Part shown: piece by piece, positions 37,101 to 49,900 of the stretch
Position numbering within the stretch: position 1 is the first letter of the stretch
Layout: the number at the start of each line of letters is the position of its first letter
DNA from: Argopecten irradians
Taxonomy: Eukaryota; Mollusca; Bivalvia; Pectinida; Pectinidae
Length of the DNA: 64,000 bases
Assembly (NCBI RefSeq): GCF_041381155.1
Contig: NC_091143.1
Coordinates: 23,277,695 to 23,341,694, forward strand
Reading direction: 5' to 3'
Notes under the pieces: model-generated
Told to the model about the DNA's origin: nothing
The model's input: only the letters and a program-made list of their open reading frames with translations
Database searches by the model: none
Position numbers and translations under genes: made by a program

Positions 37101-40100
37101 TTTTTGGCATACTCTCTTTCAGGACCGCCTGATTTCTGTAAACAATAGAATAAAAGGAATGCATTTTTTAAGCTACATCAAAAACAAAAACTTCATATAA
37201 AAACAAGTCACAAATGTTCAATTAAATAATTCTTACCTTTCCATACCATAGATAGCAGCCGGTGTCCGTCGTGACAACGAAAGAAGCTGACGTGTTCAGC
37301 CATTCGGATGTAGCAGGCACCTACAACGTCATATCAGAAATAATGATATAAACATGAATAAAACAAAAAAACTAAACGGGAACCGACCGCTACATTTCAA
37401 TGCAAATTAAATTATTGATAATGCAGACAATGTTGGCATATGAAATTCTACAATACAATGATGTGAACCTTCTCCTCACCTGTTGTACCCGCATACTGCC
37501 ATTCTCTAACTCTCTTATACAGAACATCTGTCGGTCGGTAGGGTTTTCCTGAACATCCTGGTCGTACTGTAAGGAAATATTTAATTCCATGTAAACATCA
37601 AGAAATCACGCACCATGTAAAGCATGTATCATTATTTTATCTTATCAAAAGTACAGTACATGATAATCGACGTTGCTTTAGGCAAATTCATCCAAAAGGA
37701 CGATAAATGTATCGTATTGAACTTAGTTAACCAGAATGGTTGTCATGGATGTTAAATAATATTTCTGGAATACTTACCACAATGATACTGTTCTGGATAG
37801 TTGTCATAAAGTGTGATGGCTCTTTTTCATCTAGCACCCTGATCTGCAAACATACGAAAAATTAGATAAAGTAATTAAGCAGCAATTCCTTCATTATTAT
37901 TTATATTATTGATATATATGAAGTCGTAAAGGCGTCTACTTCTAACATAAAGAATTCGTAATTGCTTACAATTAGCAACTTAAACAAACAATATTTGTTG
38001 GCAGAATTCGGGAAAAACACGATGTGAAGTACCTCTGCAATTAATGTTCACTCAGCACTGCTGGATGTGGTTCTATGTTACGAGTTTCATTAATTGTAAA
38101 ACAAAAAAACCTTCCTACTCAATTGATGTTCACTCAGCACTGCTGGATGTGGTTCTATGTTACGAGTTTCATTAATTGTAAAACAAAAAAACTTCCTACT
38201 CAATTGATGTTCACTCAGCACTACTGGATGTGGTTCTATGTTACGAGTTTCATTAATTGTAAAACAAAAAAAAACTTCCTACTCAATTGATGTTCACTCA
38301 GCACTGCTGGGATGTGGTTCTATGTTACGAGTTTCATTAATTGTAAAACAAAAAAAACTTCCTACTCAATTGATGTTCACTCAGCACTGCTGGATGTGGT
38401 TCTATGTTACGAGTTTCATTAATTGTAAAACAAAAAAAAACTTCCTACTCAATTGATGTTCACTCAGCACTACTGGATGTGGTTCTATGTTACGAGTTTC
38501 ATTAATTGTAAAACAAAAAAAAACTTCCTACTCAATTGATGTTCACTCAGCACTGCTTGGCGTGGTTCTATGTTACGAGTTTCATTAATTGTAAAACAAA
38601 AAAACTTCCTACTCAATTGATGTTCACTCAGCACTGCTGAATGTGGTTCTATGTTACGAGTTTCATTAATTGTAAAACAAAACAACTTCCTACTCAATTG
38701 ATGTTCACTCAGCACTGCTGGATGTGGTTCTATGTTACGAGTTTCATTAATTGTAAAACAAAAAACCTTCCTACTCAATTGATGTTCACTCAGCACTGCT
38801 GGATGTGGTTCTATGTTACAAGTTTCATTAATTGTAAAACAAAAAAACCTTCCTACTCAATTGATGTTCACTCAGCACTACTGGATGTGGTTCTATGTTA
38901 CAAGTTTCATTAATTGTAAAACGAAAAAAAACTTTCTGATAAATTAATGTTGCATATCATCATACAAGACACTTACAAGGACACATTTATACCCGGTAGT
39001 TCTGTTCATTTCTAAAACCAGGTCCGTCGTTTTTTGTTGGACACTTTCCGAACTTTTGGATCCCTGAAAGCAAAAAATGACATGTATAATTTGATACTTA
39101 ATACAAAGAATTAAATGAAATAAGAAAAGAAAATTAACATTTGTGAGATATTTCTTCTTGATGATGGTGTTTGGGGGAAGAGGGAGCAAATGGCAAAGAA
39201 GAGGGTCCCAAATGTTTTAATGTTTTTCTTCCACTCTTTGAACTACGAATCGGTTTTATGAATTAAAAAAAAAAATCCTATGATTTGGTCTCATACGTAC
39301 CAGCCAATAATAGAGCAGGGTGTGTACATTGTCGTCTGCTTCCGTTATCCTGTGTCTGATGACATAACAGTTACCATTCACAAAAACGCCATGTTGATCC
39401 CATGGTACATGTTCGAGACTTTCTCCATCCACACGCCATAGCTAAAAGATATTTACATCAAACGAGGGATGAGACTTAAAGTACTGCAAGATCGTATAAT
39501 TGATGCATTGAAAACATCTAATAGGCTTGAAAAAATGAGATGTTCTAGATCTGTTTAAGTTTCCAGTATTCGAAACGCAAGCTGCAAACACAATGGAACT
39601 TTACTCTTACAAAGACATTTTCTTTAAGGTCTTTTTTCCCCTGATTATTTATAAATCAAGAATTAAAATCAGATTCTATTGACAAAATTATCATTATACC
39701 TCCGTTTCGGGATCGCCATCCGGAAATACGTCATCGGACCAATGTTCATTCATTTTTGCGACTGTCCTGTTGTCTTTTGTTGAGAATAATGCTCTTTCTA
39801 AATTAATAAAAAAAATTAAACAGAGACATTCAAAGGTATCTAATCAGTATAAACAATTTCGTTAAAATTTTATGTTTACGTTTACATTCTAAACCATTTT
39901 TGTTAACATTGATGACAAATCGTTTGGTCATTATTATGTCTGGATTGTAAAAGTTTCCCATACATTCATTACATACTTACCTATGTTACCTATGCTGTAC
40001 TTTTTCGTTAATTGTCGACGTTTTGTTTCCTTCTCTTGCCAACCAAAGAAGTTTTTCTTGAACTCTCTTGGTTCATGGTCCTCCCTTAACCGACAAATCG

Positions 40101-43100
40101 TCATTGTTGTGGGATAACATCTATGTTCGCAAAACGCCTGAAAAGAGCCACATTGGATTGTTTATTTCATGGTAGATCTACATTTTTTGTGTGTAAACCT
40201 GCGCTAGTTTCAAAATTTATCCTGCCGAAAAATTCATTACACTTATACTGGTGATAATTTCTTTCTAGAAAAATTCAAATGTACATATTTTAGATGGTGT
40301 ACAAGATACGAGTACTTATTGATACAAAGAGTCGCCCATTTAAGTGAATATTGGTTAAAATAGATATGCGTAGTAACGCACTGATTTTGATTCAAAATGA
40401 GTTAATTTGTGAAAATATGTCAGCCTTTCGGTACGTACATACCTTGCCTCGTAGTAGAGCGTTACTAACAGATCCTTCACAGGCCGCCTGTCCAACCCAT
40501 ACATATAGGGGGGAGTTAGGTCCACGGTCTAACAGATAGCTATCCTAAAACAGGAAATAAAAAATACCTTTTATACTCAAATCATACCAAACCCATACAT
40601 ACAGGAGGGAGTTAGGTCCACGGTCTAACAGGTAGCTATCCTAAAACAGGAAATAAAAAATACCTTTTATACTCAAATCATACCAAACCCATACATATAG
40701 GGGGGAGTTAGGTCCACGGTCTAACAGATAGCTATCCTAAAACAGGAAATAAAAGATACCTTTTATACTCAAATCATACCAAACCCATACATACAGGAGG
40801 GAGTTAGGTCCACGGTCTAACAGGTAGCTATCCTAAAACAGGAAATAAAAAATACCTTTTGTACTCAAATCATACCAAACCCATACATACAGGGGGGAGT
40901 TAGGTCCACGGTCTAATATGTAGCTATCCTAAACCAGGAAATAAAAATAACTTTTATACTTAAATCATACCAAACCCGTATATAGAAGGGTGAAATTGGG
41001 TCCATGGTCTAACAGGAAATCATACAGCTGGACTTATCAAAGCAACACGTTTGATAATTTGTTGACATATGAATCCATGTGCTTACGTTTGGCATGCTCC
41101 ATGATACCCTATTCCCTTCAGAAGTAAACAGTTTTGATAATATTGACAAACTATTTCACAATTATCGTATATTTTAATTCCGTGGTTGGCCATCGTTTTA
41201 CACTTACCCTTCGAACGAGGTATTTGTGGTGTAAAGGACATCGTGATGCCTCTGGCATGTCATACATAACTTTGGGTCCGCTGACTCTGTTAATATAAAA
41301 AGTAAAATGTCACTACTGATGCAACATACGGTCCAACATTATTCTAGAAAATGAAAATATGAGTTACAATTGCCCAAACAGACATTGAAGAAAAATAAGA
41401 TTATCCAGGTGTTTGTGTGAGTATCAATTCAACTGCTTTTATGTTCCATCATTGTATATATGCGAGTTATATTTCATCTATCGTTTCGTCTTATTTAAGC
41501 ATTGAACATCTTTCAGTTGGTATTCATAAGGGCTATGGATGCCAACTGAAAGATGTTCAATGCTTATTTACATTTGGCTACAATGTTATTGTGAAATGCC
41601 AAGGGATTTCGCACGCATCTATATTGAATAAGTCTTTCGTTCAATGTAACATTCAATAGGTAAGTATAACAAGTAGTTACAATTTATATGTGAACTTCCG
41701 GACTGACCTATGAAGTGTAGTATTCCGTGTACCGTCGCCTGAAACTATATCAGGTTCAGAATAGCCATTGTCGCTTTGGATTGAATGACCATTGGTCAAT
41801 GGCGTGTGACCATTAGGGAGCTTCTTTTTGAAAGCACTGTTCATCCCCTCGTCATTCTCATCTGCAACAGAAAATATTAAAAAAAATGTTTATTCAGTCA
41901 TTTGAAAAACGCTTGTTCAAAAATGTACAATGAACATACTCTACATTAAGTGACGACCAAATTGAAAAAAAATGATCACAGCTCTATCGTCTAATTAGTA
42001 CACAACATTTCAATATCATTATATAGTGACAGAATTTATACGGCATGTAAACAATGTCGTAATTAATGTTTTGGTGACTGGATTATACCTGTTTATACCT
42101 GTATATATTTCAAACATTTGTTTTAAAGCTATTTGCATTGATATCCGGTATTGAATTTAACTTTATATTTCATTTTCTATCAAAGGCAATCTTCAGTGAA
42201 TATATAGTGCAAACAATGCACATGAAGTAAATTATTTTTTCCTCTAGTAAAATTACTTAAAAAATGACCAAAGGTTCTCCCCACTTACCTATCACTATGA
42301 TGTGAGCGATGCCCTTTCTCTGCATGTTACGGAATTTCTTTGCCAAATTAATTGCCTAAAATAAACAAAACGAACAGTTTTGTAAATTGCTGCTGCAATA
42401 AATAGAACAAAAACTATCTAGAAATAGTTCATTGATTAGTTACATCTATTGGACGATACTGATTAGTAATAAGGGAGAGTAATGAAAAGTTAAATATATA
42501 TTATTCAAGACTCCGTTGAAATATGTCAATGATTATGAAGAGGACGGTTTTACTAAGAAGACACTTACCTTTAGCCTTGTGTTGTACGGGCAGTCTGATC
42601 CTACCCACACATACATCCTAGGGTGACCATCTAGTATACAGGCTGAGGTAGGATCTAGGGCATCAAGAGAAGGTTCCACCTAGTTACGGATTACAAAGAT
42701 ATATATATAGTCAGACTATGAAATGAGTCTGTTCGTAGAGGTCAAGTTTTTTTTAATTGCAATTTTTATCTTATAGTGTATAGTAATAAACAACAAAGTT
42801 CTGTACAAAACTAAACTAAAACGGAACTTCATTCGTTTTATGAATACATTTAAAGCAGATATTGAACATTGAAAACACAATGAAAACATTTGATGTCTTC
42901 AAAGCATATGTATATTTGATAATTACAGTAAAGTGACTATCGATAAATATTGCAGAACTACTTACACAAACAGCGCGGATGTACTTCCGGCCTATCACTC
43001 TGTACATTCTTTTAACATAAGCTGCTGCTCTGCTTACCGTCGTCTTTGGTTTACTCTCAATATATCTACATAAGAAGCAAATAATATTAAATTATCAATT

Positions 43101-46100
43101 CAGATCTAAGCAATCGCACGTATATTACACTTGTTAGAGAGTATTGCATGAAATGTTTCTGGTAAGAAAATGAAAAATGTTTTACTCACATTACGCCCTC
43201 CGGAAAGAGCTTCAGAAAACAGGTGGATTCATGACTTTGAGTCTGAAATATTGAGGGAAACTGGAGTTAGGACTGACACCAAATGGTTTGAATGCAATCA
43301 TCAATTGATAATCAAAATATGTAAATTGAATCATGTTTAGATCAAATAAATGTTGTTAAATAACTTACTTCCTTAGAAAACAGTGTGGCATAATTCAGGA
43401 TTTTGTCAAGTTCATGTGCTTTCTGTTCGATCAGTTTTACTTCCGCCTGCAACAGATGAGAGATCATCAATAAGTCTGTTAGCATTATCTCATGGTATAT
43501 AATAGTTGTTTTTGGATGTAAAACATCATAAATTGTTGTTCCATCTGAACAAATCATATGTTGATGGAATAATCTAACAAAGACAATCATGTCTTAGTAT
43601 AGTGTAAGGGCCGACAACGGTCTACAAATGAGTACTGCTGCCATTAAAATTGTGTTTCCTTGCATTAATTACCTTGTCGTTTTCCCTAACAATATGGCGC
43701 CAAACTCACAACAGTACGATTTTGTTTACAATGTTTACAATAGGTACACATCAGTAGATATATCTTCAATATACAAATACAGAGTAACACGTAAATTCTC
43801 ATTAGTTATCACCAGGACGTGAACTTGACGCGGAATACCTACCTCTGGACACATGAGACCACACCAGTAGTGTAATGATGTAATCTCCTCGGCATCCACC
43901 TGTAAAACAAGAGGAAGTGTAGAATTGGTCAACGGATGAAATATTTAACAAAGTTCCGTATAAGTGCTTTAAAAAGTAAGTTTTCTCTCACACTGTAAAT
44001 CGTTGGTTATACAGTTTAGAGAGTGTAATTCAGAATCGGGGACTAGACACGGTTCTCTACTTTCCAGACTAGTAGGTCCGATGTACAAACATAATATTGT
44101 TCACTAGGTTATATGGCTCATACCAAAACTAAAACCTACACTAAAGTTTAGTGTTTATTAAAATTGTAACAATCATATTATAAACAATGCTGATGCATCT
44201 CAAACCTTCAGAACAACGTAGGCCGCTCCTTCATGGAAGAACCCATGTTCCTGTTGATCGACCTTCACCACTTTTACTTTGTTCTGTAACACAATTTATT
44301 GAGATGAAAATAAGTTATATCAAAACGATACATGACAAGCATGGAACTTATATTGTTTAAGGAAATATACATTTTTGCAAAAAAAATATGAACAAGTGAT
44401 ACTATTGAAGTTTCTCATTCATCTTTCATCTTTATGCGTCATTGTCAAATCGCGGTCAACAGTTTTCGATCTTTAAAGCAAATTCCATTTAGAGCATTTA
44501 TGAGATGCGGTTAATTCAGATATAACTTTTGCATACATGCAATTACTCGAAAATTTAAATAAGATTGGTAGAGACATAATTTTACATTCTTTTATTGTAT
44601 CCAAACATAATTGGCACATTATCAATATTTACTGAAAAATCCTCATATAAGAACAAATACAGATTGTTTGAAAAATAAGATCACCGTTGAAATATGTACG
44701 TGTTCAATATGCGTTCATCAATATCGAAACACATGTGCAGCACAATTACAACGTTGCTGATTCATCAGATATTTATAGGTTCTGTCACTAAAGCATGAAT
44801 TCCCATAGAACGCGCACACGCTAGCGCCCATGGAACTATATTTAGGTGTATTATCAAGTGCCGAAATCGGGTGACGAATTCAAAAACAATACACTATGCT
44901 AACCGAGAATGCATGGTCCCACAAGAGAATTATGAAACAGTTCTCAGGGGTTTAAATCTTATCTTATACGAATTGTATCTATAATGATTGCTGTGGTTTC
45001 TTATCTACCCTAATATCCCAATTTAACATTACAATCTTGTCATCTGTGTCGCTTTGAGGTTTAAATGTACAGTTGTGAAAATTCCTATGCCTACAAAGCG
45101 TACTACTGACCCGGGTAATACTCGTCTGTAGATCGTGTTACACTTGCCGAGGTAAAGACGCAGTGGACCATGGGATTGCTGGCTACAAGACCTGAATACT
45201 ATAATGGTTTACAACAGGTTTCGTGGTTATCTCTAAAGGAGATTTATTAATAATCATAAATCCAATTATTTCACACGATACCTAATTATGATATGTGTAT
45301 ATCGCAGCTAGGAGACGATCGCTCACTTAACAAGAATTCCACGTGAATCATTTTAGACAGAGTCAGTTGCGTTATGAAACTGCGATAAACCCTTCGATAT
45401 TGAGTCATAATATTGAATTTAGACTCTGTGCTAGACTTTATGACAGGTATGACGCAAGATTATGGACGCAGTACGTCCGGAGATCAGACGTCCAGTCATC
45501 AGACGAAATAAAGGTGTCATCAAATGTCATAATTGCAATGTTGGTTTATTTCAGGTATTTGAATAACATCAATATGGAGGCAATTTTGACCATAAATAAC
45601 CATCACATCTCTTTTCCGGATACTGCACAAGTCTCTGTCAATCAAGTATAATAAAGATTTCTTAGATATTGCAAAGATATTGTACAATAATAAAATTTTA
45701 ACATTTAACACAAAACATATTTAATTATAAAAAAAAATTAAAATCAATCATAAAATATAACACTTATTATCCAGTAATCACTCAAAAAACGGATACGTAC
45801 CTCTATTCGCCATACTGTCATTCCCATCACATCCTTGCTGACCTCTAGAAAGGCGGGGTCTATGGACCGAAAGCTTGAGCCGGTTTCCCTTCCAGCTGCT
45901 GACGTCATTGTGTGGCTCTTTGATTGCATGGTTTTACCGGTAGACGGTCGACTCCTAGCGTAGGCACTGTAAACCCGTTCACTAATGAGAGTTGGACTTT
46001 TGGCATACAACCGGATGGGAGATGACCGACCAGTAGTGCGACTGTACGGTCTATCCCCTTGGGCTTGATTTCCGGGAGGACCGGGCACACGGACAGTCGC

Positions 46101-46153
46101 CCGACTTGTTGGCCGATCGGAAGGTTTCTTCTTTGCGCTTCTTGGTCGTGTTG
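34107..46153 (-). CDS. Villin-family actin-binding protein (six gelsolin domains plus headpiece), N-terminal exon missing
   Basis: 27 GT-AG exons join in one open frame of 926 residues plus stop. Exons: 45801-46153, 44206-44283, 43843-43899, 43369-43446, 43190-43242, 42966-43065, 42569-42679, 42289-42355, 41708-41861, 41208-41286, 40443-40544, 39981-40137, 39700-39797, 39301-39441, 38977-39063, 37778-37843, 37480-37566, 37237-37320, 37074-37135, 36836-36935, 36584-36676, 36240-36284, 35869-35934, 35575-35700, 35107-35178, 34850-34945, 34107-34277. Domains: basic Ser/Arg-rich extension (1-96); G1 from DPAFLEV (97-239); G2 with MYVWVGSDCPYNTRLK (240-300); hydrophilic linker; G3 with YLLDRGPNSPLYVWVGQ (about 350-470); G4 with LWRVDGESLEHV; G5; G6 with VYLWIGSS; headpiece FHLTDKQFCDVM...LPMWKQQQ (about 860-905). 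Villins cap, sever and bundle actin. The headpiece lacks the usual KKEKGLF ending, so bundling is uncertain. The first visible exon opens in phase 1, so the start codon lies further right. Confidence 0.85.
38041..38935. repeat. About 82-bp tandem satellite, 11 copies, in a villin-like intron
   Basis: Recognisable by GTTCACTCAGCACTGCTGGA recurring about every 81-84 bp. It lies entirely in the intron 37844-38976. Copies differ by a few substitutions and in the length of an A run. Both strands are open because the unit lacks stops in some frames; no coding role is supported. Confidence 0.9.
40490..41020 (-). repeat. 96-bp tandem array built from the 5' half of a villin-like exon and its splice acceptor
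   Basis: The exon 40443-40544 begins DSYLLDRGPNSPLYVWVG. Its acceptor and first ~50 nt recur upstream with a period of exactly 96 bp (GGGAGTTAGG at 40511, 40607, 40703, 40799, 40895) plus one degenerate copy near 40988. The copies replace the second half of the exon with intron sequence. Confidence 0.85.
41496..41566. repeat. 71-bp near-perfect hairpin in an intron
   Basis: The arms at 41496-41528 and 41534-41566 pair over 33 bp with only two G-T wobbles around a 5-nt loop. The outer 25 bp are perfect (arm TAAGCATTGAACATCTTTCA...). It lies in the villin-like intron between exons 41208-41286 and 41708-41861. It could be a small-RNA precursor or a fresh inverted duplication. Confidence 0.85.
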
Positions 46154-46863
46154 CTGAAAGGATAAAAATGATGAAATTAGACGTCGTTTACATCCTTAAA
46201 TTACAATGATATCCCCTGTCCATGCAATTTTAATAGAAATATAATGACTAGGAACAATGGTGTTCTAAAGGTAATTCTTCGTAGAGAGCAACTCAGAATT
46301 CTTAATCGTATTTCCTTCTGTTCTAACATGTTAGATGGCGAAGTTCAAAGTTTCTACCTGGAACCATATACAATTTGGGTTCCATGGAGATGGTTTTCTT
46401 TCCCGTGTGGTCTGGGTATCCGAAACAATGTTAACGTGCTAAAATGAATATCACTATGCTGGTTGGCGCCCTTCGCCACAATATTCTTTCACAGTTGAAA
46501 TACAAAAAATAAACCCAAACCATGGCAAGGGGTTCCAACTGAGCCAAGTTCTAGTACAATCTTTGGAGACCTTCACCTCCTAGCAATGGTAGCAGACATA
46601 CTAGCGGCATGGCTGTGAGAGGTTTAGATATCCAATGGTTGTACTACAATTTATGTGTTATATATCTATCTATCTAGAGTATAGATGGGTCATTAATAGA
46701 GCATGTCTTAACGCATATCATATTTCAATGAAATCAATATGTAATTACATATTTTAATAAATATTTAATAAAGCTAAACAACGTTTGTAAAGTTTCAATG
46801 ACAACGCCTCATTATAAGATCCATAACGGGAAAGTAACTATTCTGTAAATGCCTCAATATTAC

Positions 46864-46928
46864 CTGAATATATGAATGATTCATTCGATGCACTATCCGT
46901 AGTGGCAAACCAAGAATGTTCAGTAATT
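46864..46928 (-). CDS. Weak candidate upstream exon of the villin-like gene
   Basis: 65 nt between TTTAG and GTAATA, open in the one frame that joins to the phase-1 acceptor at 46153 and would add about 21 residues (TEHSWFATTDSASNESFIYS). Against it: a weak polypyrimidine tract, a non-optimal donor, and no initiator Met. It is given only as a lead. Confidence 0.25.
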
Positions 46929-49900
46929 CTAAATATGATTTGCAGTAAAATCACCCATGAATAATGGATGATGTTCTGATGTTAACGTAATAAATACCAG
47001 TTGATACGAGTCCATTTAAAACTGTGTGCACCCCGCCGTATCCATCACACTGGTATAATAACACATATACAATACAGTTAATGACTAAAAAACCGCAATT
47101 GTTCAGTCAAGTATGACTAAGATCAATTAACAATGTTCTAACGTTAGCATTTTTGGGAGAAAGTAATTTCTAATATATCGCAGTATTTTAGTGCAGACTA
47201 ATTAATGCAACTGTGTATGACAGATCACGTGAAAGATTATATCACATAATGTTTTCAATTTCAATAACGGGCGTGGTTACATTCAAGACACAACATGGTT
47301 TACTTAAGGTAAGTACTGATGACTCAATACTTTGAAAAGTTTTGACATCTTTCAAATATTGGAATAATAAGTAAAACAATTGTATAACACTCACAAAAAA
47401 ACTACGATTATGCTGATAAAAGTAAAATCAAAGGAAGGTAATAAGTAAAATGGTATAAATATTTTTCTCGCAACAAATATTAGATAAACCTAATAACAGT
47501 CACTTGATAACGCTTCCAATGCTTTTTATGTATTATGGCTCGTCATTTCTGCATTGCATATGCTTTGATTAATATATATTTAAAAAAATAACAATATTTA
47601 ACCTATCAATATATGTATTACGTTATAACATTATCGGTATTTATGTTTAAACTGATATCCAAGCATAGAATAAGAACCGGATGAGTAATAAATAAAAGAT
47701 TTTCCATATTAAATATGATGTCTAATTAGAATGCAATTAAACTCATGTGGCATACCCTATCAAGAAACCAATAAATAACAAATTGACAAAAAAACATAAT
47801 CAAAATGCATTATCGAATAGCTTAAGGGTTAGTGCAAATACAATTTAGACGGTACGGAGACAACAACAACGAGAACAGACCCAGTCATTCATGAGGAACG
47901 AGCCATTCTTCCTTGATCCACCACACCTACCACACCTTTAAAAAGGCGAAGCTTATAGCAACAATGAAACATACTATATTTGACAATTTGAATACCTGAT
48001 CAGATATTGCTAAAAGAAACGGATACTTTCGAATGAGAGTATTCAGTCGACTGTAACACTTTCCCGTAGTATTCACAAATTCTCAAGTGTATACATACGA
48101 GGAAAAGAGGGAGGAAAGAGACAGAATCAGGACGAATTTTGACTTTTCCGATATTTACATCATTCTTATGCAGATGTTTTACCATAAAAAAGTGAGGTAA
48201 AATGATCTAACAATATATAGGTTACAGGAAAGTAATGTCTCGCCATAAATAATGTAGTTTTACAACTAATCAATGTCTAATTAGTATGAAATTTAATATC
48301 ATAGAAATTGTCGTTTGGAAATGTCGAGGAAAAATAAGCAAAATCTAGCATCACTTCAGGTGCACAAGTGACAACTTTTATTTTGCTAACTCTTAATCTC
48401 AGGTCTCTTATTAATATGGAGGCCAATCTTAGAAAGAAGTAAGTAGACATATTATTTATTTGTTTACACTAGGTAAATGTATTCTTGTATTAATGACATG
48501 TCGGTTTGTGTCTATGTCCTCAACGTCTACCGAATTATCTATGATATAAAAAAATGATGAGAACACCTGTTGTGGAGCATCATATATCGGCGTTTTGTCC
48601 CGGCTTACTCTCCAGTAATAGCACGCTATCATGTAATATCGTAATGCCGTATAGCATTGTCCATCTTATATGAATACAAATAAGTGTTTTAAATCAACAA
48701 AAGAAATGATCTACTTTACACTGAATGATATCTTTAACAAATTTAAAATCCAGGACAAGACCTTTGGAGAGAATCCATTCTGGAAGGGAACCAATTATTA
48801 TCTTAGAGGTGGTATCACCTATTCAAACGAATGTTTAACGTTTCCACATGCCCAGAGACAGAAACAACAGTTGTTAATATTTGTTTATAAGGATTATGTG
48901 TTATACATCACTCTTTTGACATATACCTATCTTTTTCAGTTTTCTTCATCTTTGTCTATAGAACCATACCTTCTCATCAGATCCGTATCCACATTCCAAA
49001 AGTAAAATCGTCAACAATCGTATGTAATACCTTCCCGTGTAAAGTTTAGGGTTTGGACGAGACAGGCCTAAGTGATATTAAGACATGCAAATTGTGTTTT
49101 TATCACAAATACATATTTATGAAGTCTTGTTTATGCCTTGTGCAGGGAGAACCGTCTAGAATGCCGTCCAAACAACAAACACACACAAGAATTTTAACAT
49201 GATAATGGACGAAGTAATCGGCGAGAATCACTAATGGAAAGTTGATGGAAGGGAGGCGAGCTTTCATCCCTACAGAATAATTATTTATCGATATATCATA
49301 AGTATTGAATGGCCAGAGGTCCTTAGAGTTAATGTTGTGGGCTAGGGTAAAAATTCACACCATCAACGTTTAGTGTATCGCCAAATCTCCCTAGTGATAA
49401 TCATAACAAAGACTATGATTTGCACGAGATTTATGTATCTAGTCTAGTCTGGGTCCCTAATCATCTTGATTGAATATGTAATAGTTTATCACACACAAAC
49501 ATTTTAAGAACATTTGGTATTCGATCAAAATATATATTGGAGGCATAATGTTATCAATTTGGTTTCAACATTATAAGATATGAAAGAAGATTCTTGTGAA
49601 AGAATGTCAAATCAACTATTGATAAGCTATCATACAAATTAAAACCTTGTACATATAATGTATTTTATTTTTAAACATGTTGAATATGTACATGTAGGTA
49701 GGACCATAACGTAATATACACAAACACACTATCTCTATGTATATTTGTACTTGTCAGTAAAATAATATAGGTATAATAAACCCCCTATGAAAAGTCACAG
49801 AGTACAGCAAAGAGAACAACACAAGTACAAGTACAACATAATTAAATCATACATTGTTAATACGGATATTTGACCTACGCCCGTATTTGCTCGTTACATA

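Noticed and set aside
38075..38913. Long open frames on both strands at 38.1-38.9 kb
   Set aside because: They are produced by the 82-bp intronic satellite. Unit lengths vary by single bases, so frames switch between copies.
48670..49005. 111-codon frame, the longest in the right-hand third
   Set aside because: No recognisable domain, no nearby promoter or splice context, composition as expected from AT-rich DNA. Kept out as likely chance.
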